Part shown: positions 34,398 to 45,419 of the stretch, in pieces
Position numbering within the stretch: the stretch's first letter is position 1
Layout: each line of letters starts with the position of its first letter
DNA from: Larix kaempferi
Lineage: Eukaryota > Streptophyta > Pinopsida > Pinales > Pinaceae
Length of the DNA stretch: 64,000 bases
Direction: 5' to 3'
NCBI GenBank assembly: GCA_027924585.1
Contig: BSBM01000252.1
Location: 8,866,001 to 8,930,000, forward strand
Notes under the pieces: generated by a model
Seen by the model: the letters and a program-made list of their open reading frames with translations, nothing else
Database searches by the model: none
What the model was told of the DNA's origin: nothing
Translations under genes and position numbers: made by a program

Positions 34398-34402
34398 TTT
34401 TC

Positions 34403-35203
34403 ATACCTGAAATACTTCACTTGAGTTGGACGATGTTCAAGGTCATAGACCTTCCTGGATGTTCTTTCATAACCAAGTCCTAACTTATCTTCTCGTGATC
34501 TATGATCATTCAGGATTTTGTTCAGAATTGATGTGCTACCTTTGAACTTATTCTTCACTTCATCTTTAATACCATTCTTGTCACTTCTTGGATGTGCACA
34601 ATTTGAAGTGTCACTTATGATGTGATCTTGAACTTGTTTCTTTCCCTTTATCTCGATCAACTTGTCTTCTAAGTAAGAGATCTCACTATCCTTTAGTTCA
34701 ATCTAACTTGCTAGCATCATATTTTTCTGCACTAGATCTTCCAAGGAAGACTTCAATATAGATTTCTCTTCTTCAAGCACTTTGACCTTGTCGACTGCAC
34801 AATTCATTTGTTTCTCATAGTTCATCATTTTTTCACAGAACTGTGTTTCAAGAGACTCTTGAACCTCTTTAGTTTGCTTGACATGTTCTTCATACTTTGA
34901 TAGTTGATCCTGCAAGAGTTTATTCTTCTTCCTTGACTTCTTCAATTCATCTAAGGCACTGACCAATTCACCTTCCCAATCAACATCTGCATCTTCTTCT
35001 TCTTCAGATTGACTATCAGATTTAATTTCTACGATAGGTTTTGAAGGTGTATTGAAGGATCCACCAAAGAAGTTGATCCGGGTCGTGTCCAGGAAGCACA
35101 AGGGGGACAACAGTTCAATTGAATGACTTGGATCTGTTATGGAGGAAGCTATAAGAATAAGCAGAATGAGCAAAAGAAGGTTTACACTACGCAAAATAAA
35201 CAA
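34403..35203 (-). pseudogene. gag: COP-H gag, coiled-coil part (part 1)
   Basis: The minus-strand frame from about 35203 down to 34703 encodes an acidic segment (SDSQSEEEEDADVDWE) and a long lysine/glutamate-rich coiled coil (SALDELKKSRKKNKLLQDQL). After a stop at about 34706 it continues with STSILNKILNDHRSREDK and LGLGYERTS. This is the C-terminal half of SIRE-like Copia gag. The frame runs to the GYP-1 insertion and resumes at 22335. The N-terminal gag domain is missing: upstream sequence from about 35090 is not gag. After the knuckles at 22092 no pol follows, so COP-H is a gag-only remnant. Confidence 0.8.
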
Positions 35204-35519
35204 ATATACGCACAGACAATATGCAGGAATGCAAACTAATTTTCTATTACTTGCAAATAGATAGATTGATAAGATCCTGAGATCATCAGATGTATGTTAC
35301 GTAATTATACATGCTTATATAGAGTTCGGAGACACTTTGGTGCCTGCCCATTACTTTCAGTTACAAAGAAGAAGTTAGAATGGTTCAACAGTTCAACCAT
35401 TATAGTCGACTGGAAGTCAGAGAGACAATCTGTCGAAGTTCGACAATCGTTGGTCGCATGTCGACGCTGCATGTCGATGTCGCAAACCGTGAGGTTGTTG
35501 AACATGTCGAAGTTGCAGA
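35204..35519 (-). promoter_or_regulatory. LTR-like promoter region of COP-H with TATA box
   Basis: On the minus strand CTATATAAG lies at 35314-35322 in a context typical of a retroelement LTR, upstream of the gag remnant. The region is unusually rich in TCGAC/GTCGA words between 35400 and 35515. It continues at 38658-38701 on the other side of TRG-1, where it abuts the broken end of GYP-2. No primer site or second LTR copy was found, so its limits are uncertain. Confidence 0.45.
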
Positions 35520-36337
35520 TGTGAAAATCCTCACAGCAGATCTAAGAGATGATGTATACCTCACAAGAAAGTAATTGATTAAGCAAGAAAATAGAAGAAG
35601 AGTGGTCAATGCAGTATAATGAGAAACAAAATAATAATGCAGTAGAACTCAGATAGAAGCAAAAATACTTCACACACACCAATTAATTAACAATATGGAC
35701 AATAAGTAGTACAATGCATGAGGATTCAAACGCCTAAGGTGGCAATTCGAATTAGCCTTCATGGAGTGATAAAAGGATCACTGGAGTGTCATCGGAGCAC
35801 AACTAGTAGTCTATCTCATCATCGGTGGAGTCATCAATGCATAAGTAACTGTCAACCGTCAGTCAAACTGAGTGTGGTAGGTGTAACTAAATGTAACGGG
35901 AACATGGAGACACTAACTAAATTAAGGAGGCTCATTGGAGGGTGCATGAGGAGCTAACTAGAGTCAGAACAGGTAGTCATGTCTCATCGGAGGTCAATCA
36001 GAGTGATAAAAGTAGTGAGGAGTCAGTCTGGCCTCAAATCAAGGAAAGACTGGTGGATAACTGAAGTAAACTGGACTGGTAGGTGAGAAAGGACGAGCGG
36101 CTTCCTTAAATCAAGGAGGAAGGGCGCACTAAGCTCTAGGAGGGCTAAAATTGATCTGAGAGAAGCTCTCGGGGGCTGGCTAACTGAGGGCTAGGTGCTA
36201 GACTGATGACTGGAATGCATGAAAATGCATGCAAACCCTAAATGATGCATGCAAACCCTAAAAGTGCATGCATGACTGAAAATGTAAATGATCAAAATAC
36301 TGGTGGGACTAGGATGGAGTATAGGAATATCCTAACA
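35520..36337 (-). repeat. 3' LTR of TRG-1
   Basis: 818 bases. It shares almost all sequence with 37838-38652, including a paired catgcaaaccctaaa(t/a) word near 36225-36265. It differs by a handful of substitutions and small indels, so the element is younger than GYP-1. Confidence 0.93.
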
Positions 36338-36524
36338 CCCCCCCTTAATCCATCTTGGGCCCTGGTAACTAATACCAAAGGTCACCCAATACAATGAATA
36401 ATAACAGTCAATAAACCAAGGAAGTGGGGAAAATTTCATGGGAAAAATACCACCCCCTCAAAACAGACTGTAAGGCACACATAAAAAAATAAATGCTCCA
36501 AACTCAAGCAGGTGTGATGCTTGG

Positions 36525-37710
36525 TCATATGTCTGGAGGTATCTTCTTCTTGGGAAGAAGTGGATCATGCTCAAAAAGCATGTGCTTGTACTTGCTCTTC
36601 AGATCGAATGTGATGAGAACAAATCCAAAGGTATGAGGATGATCCTTGAACCTGTGATTCGAATCAGTTGAGGTAGGATCAAATCTATGAATGTGCAGAT
36701 AGTCTTTTGTCTTCTCCTTCGAACCATCATGGGTGAGATTATGCCAAAAGGAACCATCAAATAATAATGATTGCTTGAAATCCAAATCAGATTTAAGACT
36801 TGATGAATAGTTTCTTGAGATCTCCTTGGAACCAGTAGGGGTGAGATCAAAACCATCATATGCATGAGAAATTATCTCAAGTAGTGTTTGCTTAGGATCC
36901 AAATTAGATCCAAGTCTTGAATCATGGTTTCTTGAGATCTCCTTTGAACCATAAGAGGTGAGATCAAAACCAGTCAGTGCATGAGAAATTATCCCAAGCG
37001 AATGGCAATGGCCATAGTCTTCAATAACCTTATGAAAGCATGAGATAATGATCATATAGTAGTAAATAAGAGGTGATTGCTTGAGGAGAGCGAATGCATT
37101 ACCTCCAATAACTTATTTTTCCTCCGAAATAATCATGTGATCATGATGCAAACCAACAAACTCTGGTGCAAGAGAGGATTTAGGACCTTCTGCAATATCT
37201 AGAGTGTGAGCTGGCACAAAAAGAGAAGAAAGTTGGAGCATGAGTGTAGAATCTGCAAGTTCTTTGTGGACAACTTCAATATGAGATGATACTGATTCAT
37301 GATCTGAGAGACCATCAAGGGGAGCGAATGCATCACTTTGCTTGCTCTCGAAGGGGTTTGGACCAATCCCTTCATTCTGTCTGCCAAATCTTTCATCCAG
37401 GTAGGCCCATAGCTCTTTTGGAGATTCAACATCATCAATGAATTGATGTACCAAGCATCGAGACATAGCAAGCATCATGGTTCCCATGGATCTATCACCA
37501 TTATTTAACTAGTCAATCTTTTCTTCAGAGGATTCGAACTCTCTCTCAAAACAATAATCAAAGAGACCTTTTCTCTTCAAATGTGCTATCATCTTTGGTT
37601 TCCATTCATCATAGTTGAATGGAGAAAGAAGAGCATAGTTGAATGGAGGAGGATAGATTTCTTCTTAATACATGGAAACTGTAGAAGACCTGCAAAAAGA
37701 ATAGAGAATA
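36525..37710 (-). pseudogene. gag: TRG-1 gag-like reading frames with 39-residue repeats
   Basis: Read on the minus strand from about 37640: FNYDEWKPKMIAHLKRKGLF, then EREFESSEEKID, a stop, and AMSRCLVHQFIDDVES and KELWAYLDERFGRQN. This is the N-terminal capsid domain of plant Copia gag (UBN2/DUF4219-like). A further stop near 37113 is followed by a frame (37055-36525) holding a unit of 39 residues with GFDLT..GSKEISRN, seen twice clearly and once degenerately. There is no zinc knuckle, protease, RT or integrase. Whether the repeat frame was ever translated is unknown. Confidence 0.75.
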
Positions 37711-37837
37711 TCTGCAACTGCTACTGCTGCAAAAATGCAGAAACTGCTGCAAATGCTGCACTCGAAATCTTGGTAATAACATGCAAAAAACTCTCAGGAA
37801 TGGAGATAAAAAATACTCTCAACATGTTCTAATACCA

Positions 37838-38652
37838 TGTAAAAATCCTCACAACAGATCTAAGAGATGATGTATACGTCACAAGAAAGTAATTGATTAA
37901 GCAAGAAAATAGAAGAAGAGTGGTCAATGCAGTATAATGAGCAACAGAATAATAATACAGTAGAACTCGGATAGAAGCAAAAATACTTCACACACACTAA
38001 TTAATTAATCACAATATGGACAATAAGTAGTACAATGCATGAGGATTCGAATGCCTAAGGTGGCAATTCAAATTAGCCTTCATGGAATGATCAAAGGATC
38101 ACTGGAGTGTCATCGGAGCACAACAAGTAGTCTATCTCATCATCGGTGGAGTCATCAATGCACAAGTAACTGCCAACCGTTAGTCAAATTGAGTCTAACT
38201 GAGTGTGGTAGGTGTAACTAAATGTAATTGGCACATGGAGACACTAACTGAATGAAGGAGGCTCAGTGGAGAGCGCATGAGGAGCTAATTGGAGTCAGAA
38301 CAGGTAGTCATGTCTCATCGGAGGTCAATTGGAGTGATAACAGCAGTGAGGAGTCAGTATGGCCTCAAATCAAGGAAAGAATGGTGGATAACTGAAGTAA
38401 ACTTGAATGGTAGGTGAGAAAGGACGAGTGGTTTCCTTAAATCAAGGAGGAAGGGCGCACTAAGCTCTAGGAGGGCTAAAACTGATATGAGAGAAGCTCT
38501 CAGGGGCTGGCTAAGGGCTAGGTGCTAGACTGATGACTGGAATGCATGCAAACCCTAAATGATGTATGCAAACCCTAAAAGTGCATGCATGACTGAAAAT
38601 GTAAATGATCAAAATACTAGTGGGACTAGGATGGAGTATAGGAATCCTAACA
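37838..38652 (-). repeat. 5' LTR of TRG-1
   Basis: 815 bases, partner of 35520-36337. The primer site TGGTATTAGAACATG (minus strand, 37837 to 37823) directly adjoins it. Confidence 0.93.
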
Positions 38653-38701
38653 GCAGAGTGTGTCGCAGTATGTCGAGGTTGAGACTCATCGGATTTGTGT
38701 T

Positions 38702-39670
38702 AGCAAGTTCTATATCATGGGTAGCATAGTTCTTCTCATTCTCCTTCAACTTTCTTGACTCATAGCATATCACGTGGTTGTCTTGCATAAGAACTCCTCC
38801 AAGTCCTTGATTGCATACATCGGTACACACCACAAAGTCTTTTTCTGGGTTTGCAATTTTCAAAATTGGTGCACTTGTAAGAAGATTCTTCAACCATTGA
38901 AAACTTTCCTCACATCCTGGGGACCATTCAAACTTTATCCCCTTCTTTTGCAAAGAAGTGATCGGGTTTGCGACTTTGGAGAATCCTTCGATAAACCTCC
39001 TGTAGTAACCAGCAAGGCCCATAAAAGATCTCACATCAGTCACATTCCTCGGAGTCGGCCAATTCATAATGGCTTCAATCTTCTCAGGGTCTACAGATAT
39101 TCCTTCGTCGGAGATGATGTGACCCAAATAATGAATTCTATCTTTATAAAAGTCACATTTGCTCAACTTTGCATATAGCTTATGCTCCCTTAGTAATTGC
39201 ATTGTCATTCTCAAATGTTCTTCATGCTCTTCTTCATTCTTAGAATAGATGAGAATGTCGTCTAGGAATACAAGAACAAACTTGTCCAAATATTTGCTAA
39301 AAACATTATTCATGAGACACATGAATGTAGCTGGTGCATTTGTGAGACCAAATGGTACCACTACAAACTCATAGTGTCCATACCTCGTTCTAAAGGCTGT
39401 CTTATAAATATCTTCTTCTTTGATTCTTACCTGATGGTAACCAGACGTCAAGTCAATATTTGAAAATACCTTTGCTCCTCTCATTTGGTCAAAAAGGTCA
39501 TCAATTCGGGGCAATGGGTATTTGTTCTTCACAGTGACTTTGTTCAACTGACTATAGTCAATACATAACCGGAGTGTTCCATCTTTCTTTTTCACAAATA
39601 GAACAGGTGCTCCCCACGGGGACACACTTGGCCTAATATATTTCTTTTCTAGCAACTCTTGTAATTGCAT
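38702..39670 (-). pseudogene. pol: GYP-2 reverse transcriptase and partial RNase H
   Basis: An uninterrupted frame reads [29 protein letters not shown] and [17 protein letters not shown], with the intact catalytic motif [10 protein letters not shown] (near 39260). The RT thumb and connection ([18 protein letters not shown]) and RNase H start ([31 protein letters not shown]) follow. It ends at ELA near 38702, and the next residues in the frame come from foreign DNA. It is in the same frame as gag-protease, separated only by a stop at 39677-39679. The RT itself has all visible active-site residues. Confidence 0.93.
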
Positions 39671-39676
39671 TTTCGA

Positions 39677-41674
39677 TTATAGCAATTTCGGTGTACTCAT
39701 CCTGTAGGGTGTCTTAGACACTGGTGCCGCTCCTGGCACAAGCTCAATTGTAAAGTTAATGTCTCTCTTTGGAGGGAGTCCTGGAATCTCATCAGGAAAA
39801 ACATCCCTGAATTCTTGCAATACATGATAGTCCTCCAATTTAAGAGTTTCATTCTCTGCTGCTTCTAAGATGTGGGCTGCATACAACTGACATCCCTTCC
39901 TACAGAACTTCTTCAGTTGCATGGTTGAAACCTGTCTAACAGAAGTCACCTTTGGGATTCCTTTTACAACCCTCGGGTTTCCTTCTTCGTCCATGCATTC
40001 AAATGTCTTATTGTAGCAGTCAAGTTTAACCCTGTGTGCTTCTAACCAATCCATTCCAATGAGAATATCATAGGAACCCAGTGGAAAAATATTCAGAACT
40101 GCATAAGTGAATAGCCCATTCATCTCTAATGGACATTTCTCTACTATTTCACTAACTTTTCTCTTGGTTCCAGTGGCTAGTTGAACTAACCATGATTTAC
40201 TATGCTTTAATTTCTTGAAAGCACAAATCTCAACAATTTTAGGAGTGACATAACTGTGAGTAGATCCAGGATCAATCAAAATAGAAATAGATTGTGTAGC
40301 AATCTTACCTTCAACTTCAACCACAGTTGATTGATGATCTGCCTGGCGGTCTTCTACTGCTGCATAGATTCTAGGGATTTTCCTCGCCACTTGACCCACA
40401 GTTTTAGCTCCCTGGATGTTGTGGACTTGATTTGCATTCCCATTCCGATGTGGGCAGTTCCTAAGCATCTGGTCTCCTCCACAACCCCAACATTGAAGTG
40501 GTTCTCTTGGCTCCTTTGGATCTCTTATCTTGTCTCCCATCATCCTAGTTGGCTTAGTCACAACCTGTGATGGTTGCCTTTGCTGATCCCTGAATTGAGG
40601 AGGCTTGAACCCCTTCTTCCTTTGATCAAACTTTTCATTTTTCTTATCCTTCCATGTCTTATGGAATTCTGGTTTGCTTCTGTTTTGTTCAAAGCAATAC
40701 TTGGCCTTTCTTATGGCCTCCTCTAGAGTTCGAGGTTCATCAAACTCAATTCTATCTTTATATGACTGGGGAAGTCCACTTAGGAAACGCTGAATTTTCA
40801 CCTTATCATCTCGAATATACCTGACATACCTCAGCAGCTCCAAGAACTTGTTTGCATATTCTTCCATGGTCGATTGTCCCAATCTTAGCTCATAGAACTC
40901 TTTGATCTTATCATCATAGTACTTGTCAGAGAGGTACTTCTGCTTGAAGTATTTCTTGAATTGCTTCCACACAATCTTCCTTGCGTTGATCTTCTTCACT
41001 TGCCTGATGTGTTCCCACCATATAGATGCTCTTCCATTCAAGTTGAAGATGGCAACCCTTGCCTTCATATTTCTCGAGTAGTCTTGGACTTGGAAATACT
41101 TTCTCATCCCAAGAAGCCAAGCTTCAGCTTCTTGACCAGATTTTACCTCTCCGTTAAATGTAGGAGGTTTTGCCTTCTTAAATTCCCCACATGAATTGTT
41201 CTTGTAGTGCTTCTTCCTCTTACTCATGCGAGATGAAGAGCTTGAACCCTCAATGGATTCTTTAGAGTCAGATGATTCATTAGAAGAGATTTCTGGAGTA
41301 TATGTTCTGTCTATAGAAACTCTTCTTGGGCTACTGGCCCTCTTACGGGAATTCCTTCTAGAGCTACTTCCACCCCTTTCTGGATTTGATGTCTGATGCC
41401 CAGAGTTTATTTGCCTTTGGATGTCTGTCAAACTCTGTAGCATGGCTGCATTCAACTGATTTTGTTCTTCTTGAGCTTTAATCATCCTTTCATTATCTTC
41501 TCTACAGCTTTGCAATTCCACCCTTAGGCTTCTCATGGTGGCTGCAATACCTGGAGGAGTCTCTTGATTTCTTCTCCCATTAGATTTCGTTTCAGCATTT
41601 TCAATATGTATGTTCTCCCCCATGGCATCTGTCTCAGGCTCATAGGGATCCTGTGCATCATCCATGGTGTTCAT
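39677..41674 (-). pseudogene. gag-pro: GYP-2 gag-protease polyprotein (665 codons)
   Basis: The ATG at 41674 opens a long frame. It begins with an acidic N-terminus, then a Ser/Arg-rich stretch (residues about 110-165). The Retrotrans_gag capsid follows (PPTFNGEVKSGQEAEAWLLG to about residue 330), then a knuckle at about residues 395-407. Protease comes next: ILIDPGSTHSYVTP at about residue 470 and GMDWLEAHRVKLDCY. The knuckle is CWGCGGDQMLRNC: the zinc-binding His, present in GYP-1 (ENH), is Gln here. The frame ends at TAA 39677-39679, where relatives have Glu (GAA), so one G-to-T change separates it from RT. Otherwise it is remarkably clean for this window. Confidence 0.92.
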
Positions 41675-41894
41675 TTTCTTGGCTCAACCAAGATCCAAAA
41701 CTTTCCAACTGTACTATCTAGAGTGTTGCCTTGATGTAACTGTGATTCTGCAAAGTGTGTTCATCCACGCAATTGTTAGTTGCATCATATTTTCATAAAT
41801 TCATAAATTGCTTCATGCATGTGGGAAAATATTGACAATTTTCCAGATCATAGAATTTTCTCTCAATCAACGACATATGAGGGGGGGAAAACAA

Positions 41895-42660
41895 AAGGGG
41901 GTCAAGGGGGCTTGCCCCCTTGTGGCTTCCCTGAGCCACTGCAGGGCAGGTCGAGGGCAGCGCCCTCGTTTTTTTTGTTTTTTACAATTCTTGCCGTCGT
42001 TGCGCGCTTCCGCAATTGCGGAGCAATTCGGCGAATGCTCCCGCAGTTGCAGAGCGATTCAGCGAATGCTCCCGCAGTTGCGGAGCGATTCGGCGAAGGC
42101 TTCCGCCGTTGCGGAGCCATTCGGCGAAGGCTTCCGTTGCGGGGCCATTCGGCGAAGGCTTCCACCGTTTCGGAGCCGTTCGCGGAATGCTTCCGTCGTT
42201 GCGCGGAATGCTTCCACGGTTTCGGGGCGGTTTGCTGAAGCCTTCCGCAATTGCAGGGCTGTTTGCGGAATGTTTCCGCAATTTCGGAATGATTCGCCGA
42301 AGTCTTCCGCAATTGCGGAATGATTCGCCGAAGTCTTCCGCAATTGCAGAACGATTCGCCGAAGTCTTCCGCAGTTGCGGAACGGTTCGCGGAATCCTTC
42401 CGAAATTTCGGAAGAGAATTCCTTCCGAAATTTTCCTTTCGACGCCGAACACTTAGAAAAATTTTCCGCGTTGCGGAACAACTCGCGGAATCCTTCCACA
42501 ATTTCAGGGCGATTCGCGGAACTCTTCCGCAAATTTCGGGCCCACTTGCCGAACTCTTCCGAAATTTCGGAAGAGAATTCCTTCCGAAATTTTGGGGCAA
42601 TTCGCCGAATGCTTCTGCAGTTTCGGAAGACATTCAGGAATTCTTTCCGAAACAGACTTA
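41895..42660 (-). repeat. GC-rich 31-bp tandem repeats with palindromes in the GYP-2 leader
   Basis: Units of about 31 bases (gcggagcgattcggcgaagg and variants) repeat for over 600 bases between primer site and gag. Many hold perfect or near-perfect palindromes, such as ttccgcaattgcggaa (42305-42320) and ttccgaaatttcggaa (42398-42413 and 42557-42572). A longer block containing gaagagaattccttccgaaa occurs twice, about 160 bases apart. The unit lacks stop codons in every frame, so long open frames appear on both strands. Composition is far more GC-rich than the neighbouring DNA. Confidence 0.9.
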
Positions 42661-42754
42661 AACGAATTTTCCAAAGACACTTAGGAAAATTTTTGAAAAC
42701 TTTCTTTCCTTGTGACTGGAATTGGATTTGGGCCATAGAGGCCCAATGCTGCAA

Positions 42755-42772
42755 CCTGCAGCTCTGATACCA
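42755..42772 (-). other. Primer-binding site of GYP-2
   Basis: The minus strand reads TGGTATCAGAGCTGCAGG from 42772 downward, three bases from the LTR end. It is an exact match to the TGGTATCAGAGC core of initiator-methionine-tRNA sites. Confidence 0.92.
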
Positions 42773-42775
42773 AAA

Positions 42776-44284
42776 TGTAATGTCCCCTCCTATCATACCA
42801 GCATGATAGAGAGGATCATTGTGCTAAAACTGGGCATCTAGCCCCATGAACTTATGAAGTAAGCATTCATATAATCTAAAAGACATAAGAAGGTGCATAG
42901 TTATTTTAAAAACTGGCTATGCAACTGCAATGTTCCACCCAACCATAGGCCAGTCGTGCTTATCAACCTCTTGATATAACTGCCACCCCCGAGCTGGGCA
43001 TGATCTCTACAAGGAATCAGGGAACAATAGACTCGCACATAGCCAAGCATACACCAAGATGAGCCAAGCCAATCTACAATTGGGTTTATCAGGCTGCTAG
43101 GAAATGGAAAGGAAGAATTGCTAAGCTAGTGAGCTCAACCACAGAGCTATGGACACCCCTCCCAGATCTATTCAGCTTTGCACTCACAATATCTACACAC
43201 CCAACACAAGGAAGTATTCTCTTCACTGCCACACAGTCCCTCAAGCCATACCTTCCTTTTCTAGTGCTCTCAGGGTGTGCATAGAAAAGTAGCCAAAGCT
43301 CTCTTGATCTTCTTGAGAGGTGACTCCCTCCACTAGGTTTATCAAGCCAATTCTGTCCACAACCAGTCCAAAACTTTAGCTCATAGGTTCAAACCAAAAC
43401 AAGGGTGCGCATAACAGCAAAACTACAATTGCCGGGCATGAGGAAAAACGCTTCAACAGTGGGATGCATGAGATGGGGTTTCAACTAACTCAGAAAAACG
43501 TGGGAAGCCCAAAAACGAAACTGGAAGATGGGGAACAACCCTGGGAAGCCAAATCCGTTTTTAGAAAGACGTCCTTGGACCTTCTGGGGAAAAAAAGACC
43601 TCCATAACAGTCCCCAAATCGTGGCCTTCCTCTCCCAAGCTATTGTATATGCAAAAACGAACCCCCAGGCATGGATAATGCAGGATTTTGGATGAAAAAC
43701 GTGTAGGGAAAGACCCAGCTAACTCCAACTGTGTGAGCGAGGAAAGACTAACTGTTCAGAATGGCTTTTGGGCACCATTTCGTGGGTGTTTTCTTGCTCA
43801 AGGAGACAAAACATGATTTTTCAGGTTGATGGCTTGCCCATGCACAAAATTGGCTGCCATACCTCTTCATTCCCAAGGCATTAACTGCCTCAACCAACTC
43901 TTGGAAGAATTAAATGATTGGGTCCCTAACCCAAATTGGGTAGTTGAGAGTTCATGGGTTTCCTCATTGACACATGGATTAACACCATTGGCTCAAGGGT
44001 TTGGATAATTTCCCTCCCTATTCCTTGTAGAATCATGCTCCCATATCTTTGTTGCATTGCATAGCTAGTTGTGGGTATTTTCATTAAAATTCGTATTTAC
44101 ATGATGTCTTATTTACATTGTGCCTTTCTAGCACAAGGACCATAGGCCTCTATTTTTAATTGCCGATACATAAAACGCTAAATCAATGGTGGGGCCTTGG
44201 CCTTGAGCTCCTCACCATGATTAAATTACAATATTTACATCATTTACGATTTAATGCAAAGGGGGTCAAAATGGGGACATTACA
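42776..44284 (-). repeat. 5' LTR of GYP-2
   Basis: 1,509 bases with perfect 12-base inverted termini TGTAATGTCCCC / GGGGACATTACA. The minus-strand start TGTAATGTCCCCATTTTGAC resembles the GYP-1 LTR start, so the two elements are relatives. The flank at 44285 is gtttt; the other target copy is missing because the element is truncated. Confidence 0.9.
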
Positions 44285-45128
44285 GTTTTAATTTGGATTT
44301 CAGCACTAGGCATCAAACTCTTTTGGAAGCATGGAATCAACTCAAGCGAGTTCACCGCCATGCACAGCTAAATGATGGGTTCATGAGAACTCTTATAGAC
44401 CTAGATAAGGGATTGCATGGAAAAGCTTCCATGGATTGGCAACAAAGGAAGCCTGTCATGAGGACTAGCCCAGTTTGTGGGAAAAGTCTAGGCCTGAGTA
44501 CAAAAGTGTGGGCCTGAGTACAAGTTCTCTAAATCTTCATTTGCAAAAGTCACATGGACATATTTCTTCAGGGAGCGTGGATAGCATTGAGTTAAAATAC
44601 TTGCAACGAAGCATAGATTCAGTCAAAACAAGCTAGTAATGTGAAAATTACCTATTATTACTATAAGATTCGCTGGCATCTCCTTTTGGAAAAGATGCTG
44701 CTGGGGTATGTTCAGTGGAGAAATTACACCGCTTAATCTGGGGGAAGTTGCTGGGTTCAAATACAACATAGAAAATTCAGGTTGCAGCCAAGACATGGAT
44801 GTTTTGAAAAGGAATTATCTCTCTTGAAGTTGGAGCCAATGTGGACATGCTCGGCCCTTACTATATAGGGAGGGGTAATACCTCTACTTTGGATGGCTAT
44901 GTAAGATTGTATGATGTATTTGATTCTGTGCATTTATAAAATATAAAATGCCTTTGTTCCAAGGAGAAAAAGGGGCTAGGGGCTACCTATTGTAGTAGTA
45001 TGACAGCCTTTCAATTATAATGACTTTTAGATAAATAAGGAGTTCGCTTCAATTTTGCTTTTGGCTTTTGTAATTTTTAGATGTAGAAATTGCCAACAAA
45101 AATAAATTATGCATAGCACCATTTTTTT
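44285..45128. other. Unidentified sequence with a possible exon remnant
   Basis: Next to the GYP-2 LTR an open stretch (about 44285-44517, plus strand) encodes LEAWNQLKRVHRHAQLNDGF and LIDLDKGLHGKASMDWQQ. It looks protein-like, but I do not recognise it. It may be a piece of the same upstream gene as the frame ending at 45362. The remainder to 45128 is non-coding as far as I can see. Confidence 0.35.
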
Positions 45129-45362
45129 GTGTATGAATGTTTGAGGTTGTTAAGTGCAATTTACCTGAGCATTGAGCAACTTCAACGGGCACAACTCATC
45201 TATATAAATAATGACTCTTCAAGAGCCAAACTGAATATGCTAGGTCTCCTTGCTGATAAATCTCACAACCTTGAAAAAAGAGCAAATCAAAGTGTGAAAC
45301 CAGAAAAGCAATGCCCAGCTGAAAAGGATGCCCTTTACATAAAGTTTATGATACAAAGGTGA
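45129..45362 (+). pseudogene. Terminal exon-like frame of an unidentified upstream gene
   Basis: A 77-codon frame with YECLRLLSAIYLSIEQLQRA, then a basic segment, ending YIKFMIQR-stop at 45360-45362. The C-terminal third is shared with copy 1 (1502-1610), where a one-base insertion shifts the frame, so the fragment belongs to the duplicated locus. The helical Leu-rich start suggests a repeat protein, but no family is identified. It may be the last exon of a gene largely removed by the GYP-2 region, or fortuitous. Confidence 0.35.
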
Positions 45363-45419
45363 TGTTGACTTCATTATTTAAAAATAATAATAAATTCTTC
45401 TTTATTTACCATCAACAAA

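Larger units (their letters stand above)
35520..38652 (-). mobile_element. TRG-1: 3.1 kb gag-only Copia LTR element
   Basis: LTRs at 35520-36337 and 37838-38652 are flanked by a perfect 5-bp target duplication gcaga (35515-35519 and 38653-38657). On the minus strand each LTR starts TGTTAGGAT and ends ACA. The primer site TGGTATTAGAACATG follows the 5' LTR (at 37837 downward), and the purine tract TTAAGGGGGGG precedes the 3' LTR (about 36338-36350). The 1.5 kb interior encodes only gag-like sequence. This matches the TR-GAG class of non-autonomous plant elements. It lies within the LTR-like region of COP-H. Confidence 0.93.
38702..44284 (-). mobile_element. GYP-2: truncated Ty3/Gypsy chromovirus relative
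   Basis: Minus-strand order is LTR (42776-44284), primer site, repetitive leader, gag-protease, RT and the start of RNase H. The coding part stops abruptly at about 38702, inside RNase H after the motif ATHDIELA, and joins the LTR-like DNA of COP-H. The rest of RNase H, integrase and the 3' LTR are absent from the window. Gag and RT are far better preserved than in GYP-1, with a single in-frame stop between them. The missing part makes the element dead regardless. Confidence 0.92.

Noticed and set aside
37113-37487. 124-codon minus-strand ORF considered as a host gene
   Set aside because: It reads as the middle of a Copia gag capsid domain and lies between the LTRs of TRG-1, in frame with upstream gag sequence apart from one stop.
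35520-38652. Interpretation of the 0.8 kb direct repeats as a simple segmental duplication
   Set aside because: The repeats start TG and end CA, have a primer site and purine tract inside, and a perfect gcaga target duplication outside, so they are LTRs.
41808-42796. Six overlapping ORFs of 113-245 codons on both strands
   Set aside because: They all come from the 31-bp GC-rich tandem repeat, which lacks stop codons in every frame. The peptides are low-complexity and match no domain; the region is the non-coding leader of GYP-2.
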